Made by a program: the position numbers and the translations under genes
The notes under the pieces: generated by a model
Told to the model about the DNA's origin: nothing
Seen by the model: the letters and a program-made list of their open reading frames with translations, nothing else
Database searches by the model: none
Assembly (NCBI GenBank): GCA_965206125.1
Contig: CBDBIN010000045.1
Location: 682,001 to 746,000 of the forward strand
Length of the DNA stretch: 64,000 bases
Direction of reading: 5' to 3'
Source: CAXWPM01 sp965206125
GTDB lineage: Bacteria > Acidobacteriota > Terriglobia > 20CM-2-55-15
Part shown: in pieces, positions 36,794 through 44,651 of the stretch
Layout: each line of letters opens with the position of its first letter
Position numbering within the stretch: position 1 is the stretch's first letter

Positions 36794-37362
36794 CTAAAAC
36801 GGCTCGGGTCCCCTGGGGCGATCCGCCACGAGCCCGTCCGGAGCCGTTTCGAATACGGAATCGTCCGGGACTCGGGAGGAATCTCCGTCCGGCTCGGCCG
36901 ACAGGAACTCCAGCGCGTTGGCGGGCCTGATCCGAGCCGTGATAAAGAACAACAACTCGCTTGTGCTCTTGACAGTCTGCGTGCTCCTGAACAGGGCCCC
37001 AAGTACCGGAATGCTCCCGAGTCCCGGAATCTGGCTGATGTTGACCGATTCCGTGTCGAGTAGGATTCCGCCGATAACAGCCGTTCCTCCGTCCGGGATC
37101 AGCACCTGGGTCTGTGCCTGCTGCGAGGCAACCGATGGAATACCGCCGACTGCGCGCGCAAAATCCGGACTGCTGTTCGTGATGGTCGCGGTGAGCAGGA
37201 TCGTCCCGGCCGCCGTGATCTGAGGCGTGACGCTCAGTTCCAGGTTAAACGCTACGAACGTGACGCTGATCGTATTATTGACGTTGGTCTGGACCGGAAT
37301 CTGCGTGCCCTGGGAGATCGTCGCCGTCACGTTGTTCTGGGTGACTACCCGGGGACGTCGGT
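36794..37362 (-). pseudogene. pilQ: PilQ secretin, C-terminal remnant
   Basis: Only the last 180-190 residues of the type IV pilus secretin remain: PRVVTQNNVTATISQGTQIPVQT, 'LELSVTPQITAAGTILLTATI', 'LIPDGGTAVIGGILLDTES', 'IPGLGSIPVLGALFRSTQTVKSTSELLFFITARI', then an acidic/Pro tail. Homologues are 600-900 residues with a signal peptide and AMIN domains; none of that is present. The remnant begins inside the tail of pilO in a different frame, with no start codon or ribosome-binding site of its own at the right place. I infer a deletion from within pilO into pilQ (junction about 37350-37362), also removing pilP. Assembly error is the alternative. Confidence 0.85.
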
Positions 37363-37854
37363 CGAACTCATGGAAAGACCGGTAATGTTCACAATCCGGT
37401 CCAACTCCCGGATCCGATCGAGGAAACGGCCCATGTTGTGGTATGTCGCCCGAACCTGCATATCCAGCGGCCACTCGGCATAGACATCATGGTCGACTTC
37501 AGCCCGGGGAGCGACGCGAAGGACCACCAACGATGAATCGCGCGCTGCCCGCTCGACCTGCCTCAGGACATCCGCAGTCTCGCGTCCGAGCGGTAGGATC
37601 GACTTCAAGCCGTCCAACTGCTCCTGCAACAGAGCCGCATCCGCTTTGATCTGGGCCAGTTGTTGCTGACTCTGTACCGCGACGAGGATCTCCTGATTGA
37701 GTTGGTCGAGCTGACCCTGCTTCGTGTCCACTTCGGCCTGGAGCGGTGTCAACACCTGCCACCAGACCAAGGCCAACAGCCCGCCGGCAACGCCGATGAC
37801 GATGAGCCCCTGGTAGTACCAGGCCAATCGATTAAAATCGCTGAAATCCGCCAT
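37345..37854 (-). CDS. pilO: Type IV pilus protein PilO, 3' truncated
   Basis: 169 residues. Short cytoplasmic start, one TM helix (LIVIGVAGGLLALVWW, about 15-32), a coiled coil (about 35-95, 'AEVDTKQGQLDQLNQEILVAVQSQQQLAQIKADAALLQEQLDGLKSILPLG') and most of the ferredoxin-like domain ('VYAEWPLDMQVRATYHNMGRFLDRIRELDRIVNITGLSM'). PilO normally runs about 30-40 residues further; here it hits TAG after 'STDVPG', where the sequence changes into pilQ. It forms the inner-membrane alignment complex with PilN and PilM. Its function after truncation is doubtful. Confidence 0.85.
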   Translation of the reverse strand: MADFSDFNRLAWYYQGLIVIGVAGGLLALVWWQVLTPLQAEVDTKQGQLDQLNQEILVAVQSQQQLAQIKADAALLQEQLDGLKSILPLGRETADVLRQVERAARDSSLVVLRVAPRAEVDHDVYAEWPLDMQVRATYHNMGRFLDRIRELDRIVNITGLSMSSTDVPG

Positions 37855-37871
37855 TTTTCGATCCTGTCCCG

Positions 37872-38474
37872 CTAGTTGACCCCATCGCCTGCCTCATCGG
37901 GCACTTCCCCCGGCAACGCCGGAGGAAGAAACTCACAGGTGAGGTTGAAGGAGAAATTCCCCTGGCCTGCCTGCAGTGTGCCGAGGTTGACGTTCCGAAA
38001 ATAGCCGGTCTGTTCCAGGTTCTCGACAAAATCCGCCACCGCGTTGACGCTGGTGGCGGTCCCCGCCATGCTGAAGTTCGAGTTGTTCTGAGTGAGCTGG
38101 CTCAACCAGATGTATTCGATTGACTGGATTGCCTGGCTGAGGATGTCCAGCGACAATACAGGGCTGACCTGATTCCGCTGGAGGTCCTGGATGACCGAGA
38201 TTCTATCTTCGAGCATCGTCTTTCGGGCTTCAAAAACCGCGTCCTGGTCGATGATGGTCTGGAGCTGCGCCTTCTGCGCCTGGGCGCTCGATATCTGCGA
38301 CGACAGGCCCGCGGAAGCCTGTACGAGCCCATCCCACCAGAAATAGCCGTATGCCCCGATCCCAATAAAGAGCCCGATCCACACCACCGGCAACAGGCTG
38401 GTTGGGAGCGGAATGCTGAAGCCTTTCTTGGCTGCTTGTTGCTTCGGTCCGCCGATGAGGTTGACTCGGATCAT
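37872..38474 (-). CDS. pilN: Type IV pilus assembly protein PilN
   Basis: 200 residues. The short N-terminal motif MIRVNLIGGPKQQ (IN L box) docks in PilM; one TM helix follows (about 27-50), then a coiled coil (about 55-95) and a ferredoxin-like domain ('SIEYIWLSQLTQNNSNFSMAGTATSVNAVADFVENLEQTGYFRNVNLGTLQ'). It overlaps pilM by 4 nt (ATGA) and precedes pilO by 17 nt. Intact by length. Confidence 0.93.
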   Translation of the reverse strand: MIRVNLIGGPKQQAAKKGFSIPLPTSLLPVVWIGLFIGIGAYGYFWWDGLVQASAGLSSQISSAQAQKAQLQTIIDQDAVFEARKTMLEDRISVIQDLQRNQVSPVLSLDILSQAIQSIEYIWLSQLTQNNSNFSMAGTATSVNAVADFVENLEQTGYFRNVNLGTLQAGQGNFSFNLTCEFLPPALPGEVPDEAGDGVN

Positions 38475-39520
38475 TCGTCAAAACCCCTCAACGCCAGGCC
38501 AATCGCGACCGCAAGCGCCGCACCCGATTCCCGGATGCCGGAATCCACTTTGGAACCCACGGTGAGTTTCTTGAGCGGGTCCAGCACTTCTGTCGGGACG
38601 TTGAATGCGGCCTGAATCTTCTCGGTCATCCCGGCGGCTCCCGAGACTCCCCCGGCGATGTAGATCGAAGAAATCTCTTCGGCCGTGTACGTTTCCTTGA
38701 AGAAATCGAACGTCTTCTGCACCTCCATCACCAGCATGTCGGTGATGGAGTCCAGCAGCGGCGCGACCATTTCCGCGTCGTACATGCCAACCTGCTTACC
38801 GAACTTGAGGTCCTCGGCTTCTTCGTAACTCAGCTGAAGCTCCTTCTGCAGGATGTCGGTGTACTGGCTACCTCCGACGGAAACGTCGCGGATGAACAGC
38901 GGCATGCCGTCTTTCGTGATGTTGATGTTCGTCAGCGAGGCACCTATGTTTAGCAGCGCGGTTGTGGCCCCAGCATCGGGAGCGTAGTTGACCTCGAACG
39001 CATTCTGGAGAGCGAATGCATCGATGTCGACGACCTGGGGGGTCCGGCCGGCGACCGCGATCACGTCGGTGTGGTTCTGGATCTGATCCTTCTTCACGGC
39101 GACAAGAAGTACTTCCATCCCACCCTCGTCGGAATCGGAGGGCCCGATGACTTTGAAATCCAGATTCACTTCCGCGATCTCGAATGGGATGTACTGGTCG
39201 GCGTCGAATTCGATCTGGCCGGCAACCTCTTCTGCGGTGTCGACAGGCAATACGACTCGTTTGACGATGACCGAGTGACCCGACACACCGGTTGCGACGA
39301 GCTTCGTCTTCGGGCTGGCCGATTCGAACACCGTCTTGATGGTTTCCGACACTTTGAGGCTATCGGTAATCGCTCCATCCACGACGACGTCCGGTCCGAG
39401 CGGGGCCCGTCCGAAACCCGTAATTTCATAACCGCTCTTGGACTTGGTGAGTTCGATCGCCTTGACCGCGCTCGAGCCGATATCCAGTCCGACAAGCGGC
39501 TTCTTTCTGTTAAAAAACAT
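38471..39520 (-). CDS. pilM: Type IV pilus assembly protein PilM
   Basis: 349 residues, an actin-like cytoplasmic ATPase-fold protein: LVGLDIGSSAVKAIEL (phosphate 1), 'IEFDADQYIPFEIAEVNLDFKVIG', 'ALLNIGASLTNINITKDGMPLFIRDVSVGGSQYTDIL' (phosphate 2) and IYIAGGVSGAAGM (adenosine motif). Complete. First structural gene of the pil set; it lies 27 nt after the HTH gene and is probably driven by the promoter at 39795-39830. Confidence 0.96.
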   Translation of the reverse strand: MFFNRKKPLVGLDIGSSAVKAIELTKSKSGYEITGFGRAPLGPDVVVDGAITDSLKVSETIKTVFESASPKTKLVATGVSGHSVIVKRVVLPVDTAEEVAGQIEFDADQYIPFEIAEVNLDFKVIGPSDSDEGGMEVLLVAVKKDQIQNHTDVIAVAGRTPQVVDIDAFALQNAFEVNYAPDAGATTALLNIGASLTNINITKDGMPLFIRDVSVGGSQYTDILQKELQLSYEEAEDLKFGKQVGMYDAEMVAPLLDSITDMLVMEVQKTFDFFKETYTAEEISSIYIAGGVSGAAGMTEKIQAAFNVPTEVLDPLKKLTVGSKVDSGIRESGAALAVAIGLALRGFDE

Positions 39521-39547
39521 GCCTGAACAGCCTCTCGCTCGGTTGAA

Positions 39548-39772
39548 TCAGCGCCTTGTCCTGCGTCTTTTCCCTCTGCCGCTGGGGCTCGCGCTGCGTT
39601 CACTCTTCAGCTCCATCCACCGGTCGAGCAGATCCTTCTTGAACCGCCACCGGTTTCCGAGCTTGAACGCGGGGATCTTGTCCTCGCCCAGGTACTTGTA
39701 AAGCGAATCCGGCGATATCCCCAAATACTGCGAGGCTTCCCGCAGAGTCATAACCTCTTTTAATCGTTCCAT
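39548..39772 (-). CDS. Excisionase-type helix-turn-helix protein
   Basis: 74 residues with the DNA-binding domain of the excisionase/MerR-like type: 'MTLREASQYLGISPDSLYKYLGEDKIPAFKLGNRWRFKKDLLDRWM'. The C-terminus is a run of Arg and Lys. Such small proteins often sit just before pilM in these genomes, but their role is not established. It has its own TTGACA promoter and likely heads the pilMNO transcript, so autoregulation is possible. Confidence 0.8.
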   Translation of the reverse strand: MERLKEVMTLREASQYLGISPDSLYKYLGEDKIPAFKLGNRWRFKKDLLDRWMELKSERSASPSGRGKRRRTRR

Positions 39773-39794
39773 TTGACCTCTAGATCTCCGTGGG

Positions 39795-39830
39795 GTTGCC
39801 TATTTCACATCCGGGCCCCCAACTTGTCAA
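39795..39830 (-). promoter_or_regulatory. Promoter of the HTH-pilMNO transcript
   Basis: On the minus strand TTGACA (39830-39825), a 17-nt spacer and TGAAAT (39807-39802). Start near 39795, leaving a 22-nt leader that includes GAGGT before the ATG at 39772. The rest of the gap up to 40033 shows no gene. Confidence 0.55.
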
Positions 39831-40033
39831 GAGATTTCTGGTGCTTCCTGGGCCCTTTTGCCCCGCTATTCACCTGTTTGTACCGGTATTTATGCTTGTT
39901 TTACCGGTCGTTACCAGGTCTCTATCACGCGCTGTTTCTGCACCTTAGGCGCAAATTTTGCGGGACCTGATCTGTCCCTCAAGGACGCCGGCAAAAACAA
40001 CCAAAAAAAAGGGCGAAAATACGTCCTCCCGCC

Positions 40034-40932
40034 TCAGAAACCGTCCGGAAGATGGCTCACATCCGCCCAAACATCGGGAACCCAACCCGAATCGTCGGCC
40101 CTCAGGAGGTTGACTCCGGCATTGGGCAGAGCAAAGGAACGCTCGCCGGTCAGGCCCAGTCCCAGGCCGAGGCGGAGCCAACCGTCCAGCACACCGCCGT
40201 GGGTGACGACGATGATTGTTCGTCCCGGGTGACGCGATCCCACCTCCTGGAGAAACTCCGAGCTGCGGTGTAAACGGTCGGAAATGCTTTCCCCTTCCCG
40301 GGATCGCGTAGTCGGGGTTGTGGTCCATGGACCGTGCTAAGGCATCCGGGTGCCGCTCGGCCATCTCTGCCAACGTCAACCCCTGGAACACACCATAATG
40401 GCGCTCACGCAGTCGGCGGTCCGTGACGGGCTCCCGGCCGACAACGGGTTCGATCGCTTCGGCCATCCGAACCGCCCGGCCAGCAGCCTGTGGTGGAATC
40501 CTGCGGGGTCGCGCGCACGGGTCTTCGGGTCGCGGGCGCGAAGTGAGGAGGGAGCGATGCGACCTCATCGTAACCGACAAACGACAAAGCCCGAGGCCCG
40601 AACCCCCGTGCGCCCGAAGGGTTACGGCGAAACGACGCCGTCTTCGTTGTCGTCGACTCCTCACAATGAAAGCGCATTGTCTCGTCTTCGCCTCCTAGAA
40701 TCCGGCGCCGTTTGGCCGTAACGCGGCCCCGCAGGGTTCCACCACAGGCTGCTAAATCGCTCGTGTAAAGCGCTGCCGCATCCTGGCCGGCCAATCGGTC
40801 GGCAACGGCCCGAACCTGGGCTTCCCCTTTTGAAGTCAACGGGCTGTCCAGGTGTCCCTGGTGACGCCCCTCGATGTTCCATACAGTTTCGGCATGGCGG
40901 ACGGCGACAATGCGAGTGGTGTGGGAGCTCAC
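40034..40932 (-). pseudogene. Histidine phosphatase (phosphoglycerate-mutase-like), split by miniature element and frameshifted
   Basis: Pieces of one GpmB/CobC-like phosphatase. The start, from GTG 40932 (AAGGA just upstream), gives TRIVAVRHAETVWNIEGRHQGHLDSPLTSKGE...ALYTSDLA. The frame is then broken by the 273-bp element (40482-40754). It resumes as RAVRMAEAIEP..LRERHYGVFQGLTLAEMAERHPDALARSMDHNPDYAIPG. Near 40291-40299 one extra base shifts the frame. The end continues in another frame: GESISDRLHRSSEFLQEVGSRHPGRTIIVVTHGGVLDGWLRLGLGL to a stop at 40034. Both catalytic His (RHAET, THGG) are identifiable, so it was recently functional. Rejoined, it would be about 210 residues. Confidence 0.88.
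40482..40754 (-). mobile_element. Miniature inverted-repeat element, copy B
   Basis: 273 bp, reverse orientation relative to copy A (36113-36386). Terminal inverted repeats of about 31 bp: left AGCAGCCTGTGGTGGAATCC, right complement of TAGCAGCCTGTGGTGGAACC, both continuing CTGCGGGG(T/C)CGCG. The interior matches copy A throughout, including TTTCATTGTGAGGAGTCG and GACGGCGTCGTTTCGCCGTAACCC. It has no coding capacity of its own that I would trust. It is inserted in the middle of the histidine-phosphatase gene between codons for SDLA and RAVR. Confidence 0.87.
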
Positions 40933-41003
40933 ATCCTTAATAATAGGACGGCGGCGCCCACACTAATCTTTTCGCTATTAGTAGTTATGGGCTTGAGGTC
41001 CGA

Positions 41004-42677
41004 TCAACCAAGCGGCAGCGACGGTTGAGCTAATCCACGCCCCACCGCTCCCGGAGTTTTGAAAACCTTTCCTTCGAGAATCTCAGGAACCGATAGCATC
41101 TGCATCTTCGGGTAGTGCTTGTTCTGAACTTTCAGGTCACCGGACCCTGCCATGAACTGGTGGAAGTGGCGGGCTTTCGTTGCGCCGAGTGGATCCATAA
41201 CGATCAGGCCTGCCATGACAGCCTGATCATGATCCAGAACGCCTTTCAGTGCTCTCAGGTCTTGTATCCCGACGTTCTTTCCGCCCTTCACTTCTATCGC
41301 CATGCTTTGCAAGTCCTGCTTACCGTGAACCGAAAAATACAGGCGTCCGTCTATGCCGCCGTCCGCTGTCCGCCGCGTGGTAACAAACCCATCCACCTGC
41401 TCCACGGCCCACTTCTGAAAGTGGTACTTGTCCCGCTCCCAAAGATCGCGGGCACCTTCGATGTTTTGCGGGACGCCTTCAACTGTGAAGTCCCGGCCCT
41501 CGACCAGTCCGAGCCTGTCCGCGAGTCTAACGTGCGCTACACGCTTGATGGCATGAATAGCGATGTCGATCCCTATCCACTTACGGCCCAACCGGTCAGC
41601 AGCTTCAAGCGTTGTTGCGCAACCGCAAAAAGGATCAAACACAACATCGCCGGGGTCTGAACTGGCTTCGATTATTCGCTCAAGCAACTTCAGGGGCTTC
41701 TGTGTTCGATAGCCAAGCCGTTCCGCGCCCGATACAGGAACAATATCGGAGATGACGTCCTGAAGAGCCATGCCGCCCATGCTTTCAAGATATCGCTTAA
41801 ATCTTGGGACCTTGCCTCTCTCAGGCCAATGAATCATGTCTTGAGCCATGAGCACGTCGAGGCGTTCTTGCACGTCCATTTCGGCGTATCCATCCGGCCA
41901 CACGAACCATTCGGGCAACGATCGATCTGGCGGTAACTCCCAATGCCGTCCCGCTACGTTGGGATCGTAACCGCTCCATGGCATGCCCGAACTTCCGGTG
42001 CGCGTCCCTGGGCCGGTCAGATCCCCGGAAGTGTAGCGTCTGCCATCGCTGTCTTTGCGATCATAGGACGCTTCGACGTAACGCTCATCATAGGGTTGAA
42101 GGATACGATTCCACGTGTACCGCTTCCCCTTGCTGTAAAAGAGGATGGTGTCATGAACCGGGCCGTACCGCCGTGCTCTGCTATGTGCGCTTGTTCGTTT
42201 CCAGATAAGTTCGTTCTGGAAGTGTTCATGCCCCAATATCGCGTCCATCATCGCCTTAATATAGTGACTGGCGGTCGGATCACAGTGGAGGTAGATCGAA
42301 CCGTTGGGTTTCAGCAGCACCTTCATTTGCAGCAATCGTTCGACCATGTAGGACAGGTACGCGAGCAGGCGCGGTTGAGTATTCCGAAGCGCGTTCATCC
42401 AGAACTTCCAGAACTCGGCAACGGTATCGTCAATTCCGGCCTCGCGTAACAGGACGGGCATATTTCGGAGCGTGCGTTCCCGCTCCTCGTCCAGTGTCCA
42501 CAAATCGCAGAACGCCTCGATCTGGTCGGGCAGCGGCCGCCCGGTCTCGTCCTTGTAAATTGCGTTGTACTCGCGGTTTGAGTTGAACGGCGGATCGAGG
42601 TAGATCAAATCCACGCTCTGAAGCTTCATGTGCTCCTGCATGACTGTCAGACAGTCGCCGTAGTAGAGCCGATTCAT
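41004..42677 (-). CDS. DNA (N6-adenine/N4-cytosine) methyltransferase fused to PD-(D/E)XK nuclease-like domain; passenger of IS1595
   Basis: 557 residues. A beta-class methyltransferase order is visible: catalytic motif IV DPPF at 28-31 (DLIYLDPPFNSNREYN), a long target-recognition region, motif X-like RTQKPLKLLERII and the AdoMet motif FDPFCGCATTLEAA at about 347-360. From about 430 a second domain carries Asp443 (GGIDG) and Glu462-x-Lys464 (AIEVKGG), a PD-(D/E)XK pattern of the Mrr type. This could be a single-chain modification-restriction enzyme or a nicking/DNA-targeting module. The start codon overlaps the transposase stop (ATGA), so expression is coupled to transposition. No separate restriction subunit is present. 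Confidence 0.87.
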   Translation of the reverse strand: MNRLYYGDCLTVMQEHMKLQSVDLIYLDPPFNSNREYNAIYKDETGRPLPDQIEAFCDLWTLDEERERTLRNMPVLLREAGIDDTVAEFWKFWMNALRNTQPRLLAYLSYMVERLLQMKVLLKPNGSIYLHCDPTASHYIKAMMDAILGHEHFQNELIWKRTSAHSRARRYGPVHDTILFYSKGKRYTWNRILQPYDERYVEASYDRKDSDGRRYTSGDLTGPGTRTGSSGMPWSGYDPNVAGRHWELPPDRSLPEWFVWPDGYAEMDVQERLDVLMAQDMIHWPERGKVPRFKRYLESMGGMALQDVISDIVPVSGAERLGYRTQKPLKLLERIIEASSDPGDVVFDPFCGCATTLEAADRLGRKWIGIDIAIHAIKRVAHVRLADRLGLVEGRDFTVEGVPQNIEGARDLWERDKYHFQKWAVEQVDGFVTTRRTADGGIDGRLYFSVHGKQDLQSMAIEVKGGKNVGIQDLRALKGVLDHDQAVMAGLIVMDPLGATKARHFHQFMAGSGDLKVQNKHYPKMQMLSVPEILEGKVFKTPGAVGRGLAQPSLPLG

Positions 42678-43549
42678 GCCATGCACCCGCGCAAGAACGT
42701 ACCGAAAGCATCGCCGTTCTTGCGTTGGTTGTACTTCCAGCAAGCTTCGGCGACGTACAGGGGCATGTAGCCGACACGGTAATGATGATGCGTCCCGTAC
42801 CATGCCCGCTTGAGAAGGCTCCAAAACCCTTCGATTGTGTTGGTGTGCGTCAACCCGTCCGCATAAGAAACACTGTGATTGATGACGGCGTGAGGCATGA
42901 ACTTGCGGACGGCGTTGTACGCTCTGTACTGATCGGAAATCAGAAGCGATCCACTCGGATTTACTGACCCTCGAATGAACTTCATGATTCCCTTGCCGGT
43001 CAGATTGACAGCGACTTCGGCAACTACATTTCCACCACGCTCGACAACGCCGATCACAGGAGTCTTCTTTGTGCCTCGGCCTCGCGGTTTTGGTTCGTCG
43101 TCGTCGCGCTTGTTCGGCTTGCGCGGCTTGCCACCGACGTATGTTTCATCGGCCTCAACAATGCCCTGAAGCAACGGGCCTTCAGTCGTGGACATCGCGG
43201 CGCGGATACGGTGCTGAAGATACCATGCCGTCTTCTGATTCAAGTCCAGATCGCGGGCAAGCTGGCAACTCGAAACGCTTTTCTTCGCGTTCACAGTCAG
43301 GCAGATCGCCATGAACCATTTCTCTAGCGGTATTCGTGTCTGTTGGAATATCGTTCCCGAAAGGACGTTGAAGCTGGAATGGCAGTCGTGGCAGTTCCAC
43401 CGGCCCACGCGGTCCAGTTCATCCTTTCGCGCCACGTTCATGCAGCCGCACAACGGACAGAAAGGCTCGTCGCCGAACCGGAGTTTTTCGAGGTATTCGA
43501 TGCATGATTCTTGATCTTGAAAGCGTGTGTGAACTCGAAGCAGGTTCAT
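42674..43549 (-). CDS. IS1595-family transposase (ISXO2-like)
   Basis: 291 residues. An N-terminal zinc ribbon (CPLC at 31-34, CHDC at 53-56), the helical 'QQTRIPLEKWFMAICLTVNAKKSVSSCQLARDLDLNQKTAWYLQHRIR' and the DDE-type catalytic domain: Asp134 (VEADETYVGGK), Asp206 (ISDQYRAY) and Glu240 (THTNTIEGFWSLLKR). Intact. The ATG is preceded by GGAG at 8 nt, and the promoter's -35 lies in the terminal repeat. Confidence 0.95.
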   Translation of the reverse strand: MNLLRVHTRFQDQESCIEYLEKLRFGDEPFCPLCGCMNVARKDELDRVGRWNCHDCHSSFNVLSGTIFQQTRIPLEKWFMAICLTVNAKKSVSSCQLARDLDLNQKTAWYLQHRIRAAMSTTEGPLLQGIVEADETYVGGKPRKPNKRDDDEPKPRGRGTKKTPVIGVVERGGNVVAEVAVNLTGKGIMKFIRGSVNPSGSLLISDQYRAYNAVRKFMPHAVINHSVSYADGLTHTNTIEGFWSLLKRAWYGTHHHYRVGYMPLYVAEACWKYNQRKNGDAFGTFLRGCMA

Positions 43550-43568
43550 GGTTTCAACTCCTGAACCT

Positions 43569-43597
43569 ATAGTATTCTATGGCTTACACATTGTCAA
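43569..43597 (-). promoter_or_regulatory. IS1595 transposase promoter, -35 inside the terminal repeat
   Basis: On the minus strand TTGACA (43597-43592) lies at the inner edge of the right terminal repeat, then a 17-nt spacer and TACTAT (43574-43569). The left terminal repeat has TTGAGG at the same place, so only the right end carries the promoter. Confidence 0.7.
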
Positions 43598-43686
43598 GCC
43601 CATAACTACTAATCCCGAATCTTTTTTGAACTGGAAAGAAAACGCCCGGACGAAACGTATTGATATCGAAAGGCGGGCGCGATCAA

Positions 43687-44217
43687 GTGGAGGCAACCAT
43701 CCGAATCGAGGGATCCATCAAGGTTGAAGCTGATGAGCTGACGCTGCTGGTGCGGGAGCACCGAGCGAAGGCTTTCTACTACATCCTGCAGATGGTCGGA
43801 AACCGGGAAGACGCAATGGACCTGACCCAGGAGGCCTTCCTCAGGCTCCACCGACACTGGGAGCGGCGCGACCCGGACAGGAGCCTGGTGCCATGGTTCT
43901 ATGCCATTCTGCGCAACGTCGCCATCGATCATCTTCGGAGGCGGTCCTCCCGCAAGGAGTACGAGCTGGACGACATGATCGAGTTCCCGGACAACGAAGG
44001 GCTCGGGACCGCCGACCTCGCCAATCTACGTCTTCGACTGTGGAAGGCAATCGGCGCGCTGCCCGACGAGCAGAGGGAGGTCGTTGTTCTGAGGGATGTC
44101 CACGGCCTCTCCTATGCCGAGATCGGCGAGGCTGTCGGGATACCAGCGACCACGGTCTCCTCGCGGCTGCATCACGCCCGCGCAAAGTTGAGACACCAGC
44201 TGAAGGAGTATCTGTAA
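43687..44217 (+). CDS. ECF-type RNA polymerase sigma factor
   Basis: 176 residues. Region 2 includes 'HRAKAFYYILQMVGNREDAMDLTQEAFLRLHRHW' and 'VPWFYAILRNVAIDHLRRR'; region 4 includes 'LPDEQREVVVLRDVHGLSYAEIGEAVGIPATTVSSRLHHARAKLRHQL'. The start is uncertain: GTG 43687 (AAAGG 13 nt upstream) or TTG 43660. The IS1595 end is only 70 nt upstream, so the native promoter may have been displaced. The anti-sigma gene follows after 2 nt. Confidence 0.9.
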   Translation: MEATIRIEGSIKVEADELTLLVREHRAKAFYYILQMVGNREDAMDLTQEAFLRLHRHWERRDPDRSLVPWFYAILRNVAIDHLRRRSSRKEYELDDMIEFPDNEGLGTADLANLRLRLWKAIGALPDEQREVVVLRDVHGLSYAEIGEAVGIPATTVSSRLHHARAKLRHQLKEYL

Positions 44218-44219
44218 CC

Positions 44220-44651
44220 GTGCATGACGATGTTCGACAGATGTTGTCCGCATACCTGGACGGCGAACTCGTACAGGCCGACGACCAGCGCGTCCGCATC
44301 CATCTGGAAGACTGCGCCGACTGTAAGGAAGAGCTCCGACAGCTGAAGACACTGCAGCAGGCGGCATCGACCACGCGATTTGCGAGACCAACGGAGGTAG
44401 AAATGGAACAGTCTGAGAAGCGGATGTCCGTACGCGCCCCACGGCTGGCGGGCTGGGTTCTACTGCTGGTGGGGGCCGTCCTTTGGGTGGGCTACGGGAT
44501 TTACATGTTCATTACGAACCCGGTAGAGCTTACATTGGGGAACCTGATCGCGGGCGCGACCGTCATCGGATTCGCGCTCCTGTTCATCTCGGTCCTCCAA
44601 CAGAGGCTGCTGGAGCTGCCAAAGGATCGTTACCGGGGAGTGAAGAAATGA
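44220..44651 (+). CDS. Anti-sigma factor with zinc-finger (zf-HC2) domain and two TM segments
   Basis: 143 residues from GTG 44220. The zinc-binding anti-sigma motif is HLEDCADCKEEL (HxxxCxxC, about residues 26-33), after 'VRQMLSAYLDGEL'. The C-terminal half has two hydrophobic helices ('LAGWVLLLVGAVLWVGYGIYMFI' and 'LTLGNLIAGATVIGFALLFISVL'), so it is a membrane protein with the sigma-binding part in the cytoplasm. It directly follows the sigma gene and overlaps the next by 4 nt, as in a sigma/anti-sigma operon. Confidence 0.88.
   Translation: MHDDVRQMLSAYLDGELVQADDQRVRIHLEDCADCKEELRQLKTLQQAASTTRFARPTEVEMEQSEKRMSVRAPRLAGWVLLLVGAVLWVGYGIYMFITNPVELTLGNLIAGATVIGFALLFISVLQQRLLELPKDRYRGVKK

Larger units (their letters stand above)
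40973..43617 (-). mobile_element. IS1595-family insertion sequence with methyltransferase passenger gene
   Basis: A complete element of 2,645 bp. It is flanked by an 8-bp direct repeat AATCTTTT (40965-40972 and 43618-43625), the duplication size known for IS1595. The ends are 24-bp inverted repeats with two mismatches; the shared core is ATTAGTAGTTATGGGCTTGA (40977-40996; complement 43594-43613). Inside are two genes on the minus strand: the transposase (42674-43549) then a DNA methyltransferase/nuclease-like gene (41004-42677), overlapping by 4 nt. The element sits between the broken phosphatase gene and an ECF sigma factor gene. Intact ends, target repeat and genes suggest a recent insertion. 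Confidence 0.93.

Noticed and set aside
39773..40033. Small gene in the gap upstream of the HTH gene
   Set aside because: The only open frame (39773-39970) is Cys/Leu/Phe-rich with no ribosome-binding site and reads across the mapped promoter-like sequence; nothing else is supported.
41004..42677. Start of a defence island (restriction-modification locus)
   Set aside because: The methyltransferase gene is wholly inside the IS1595 ends and no other defence gene is nearby; it is passenger cargo rather than part of an island.
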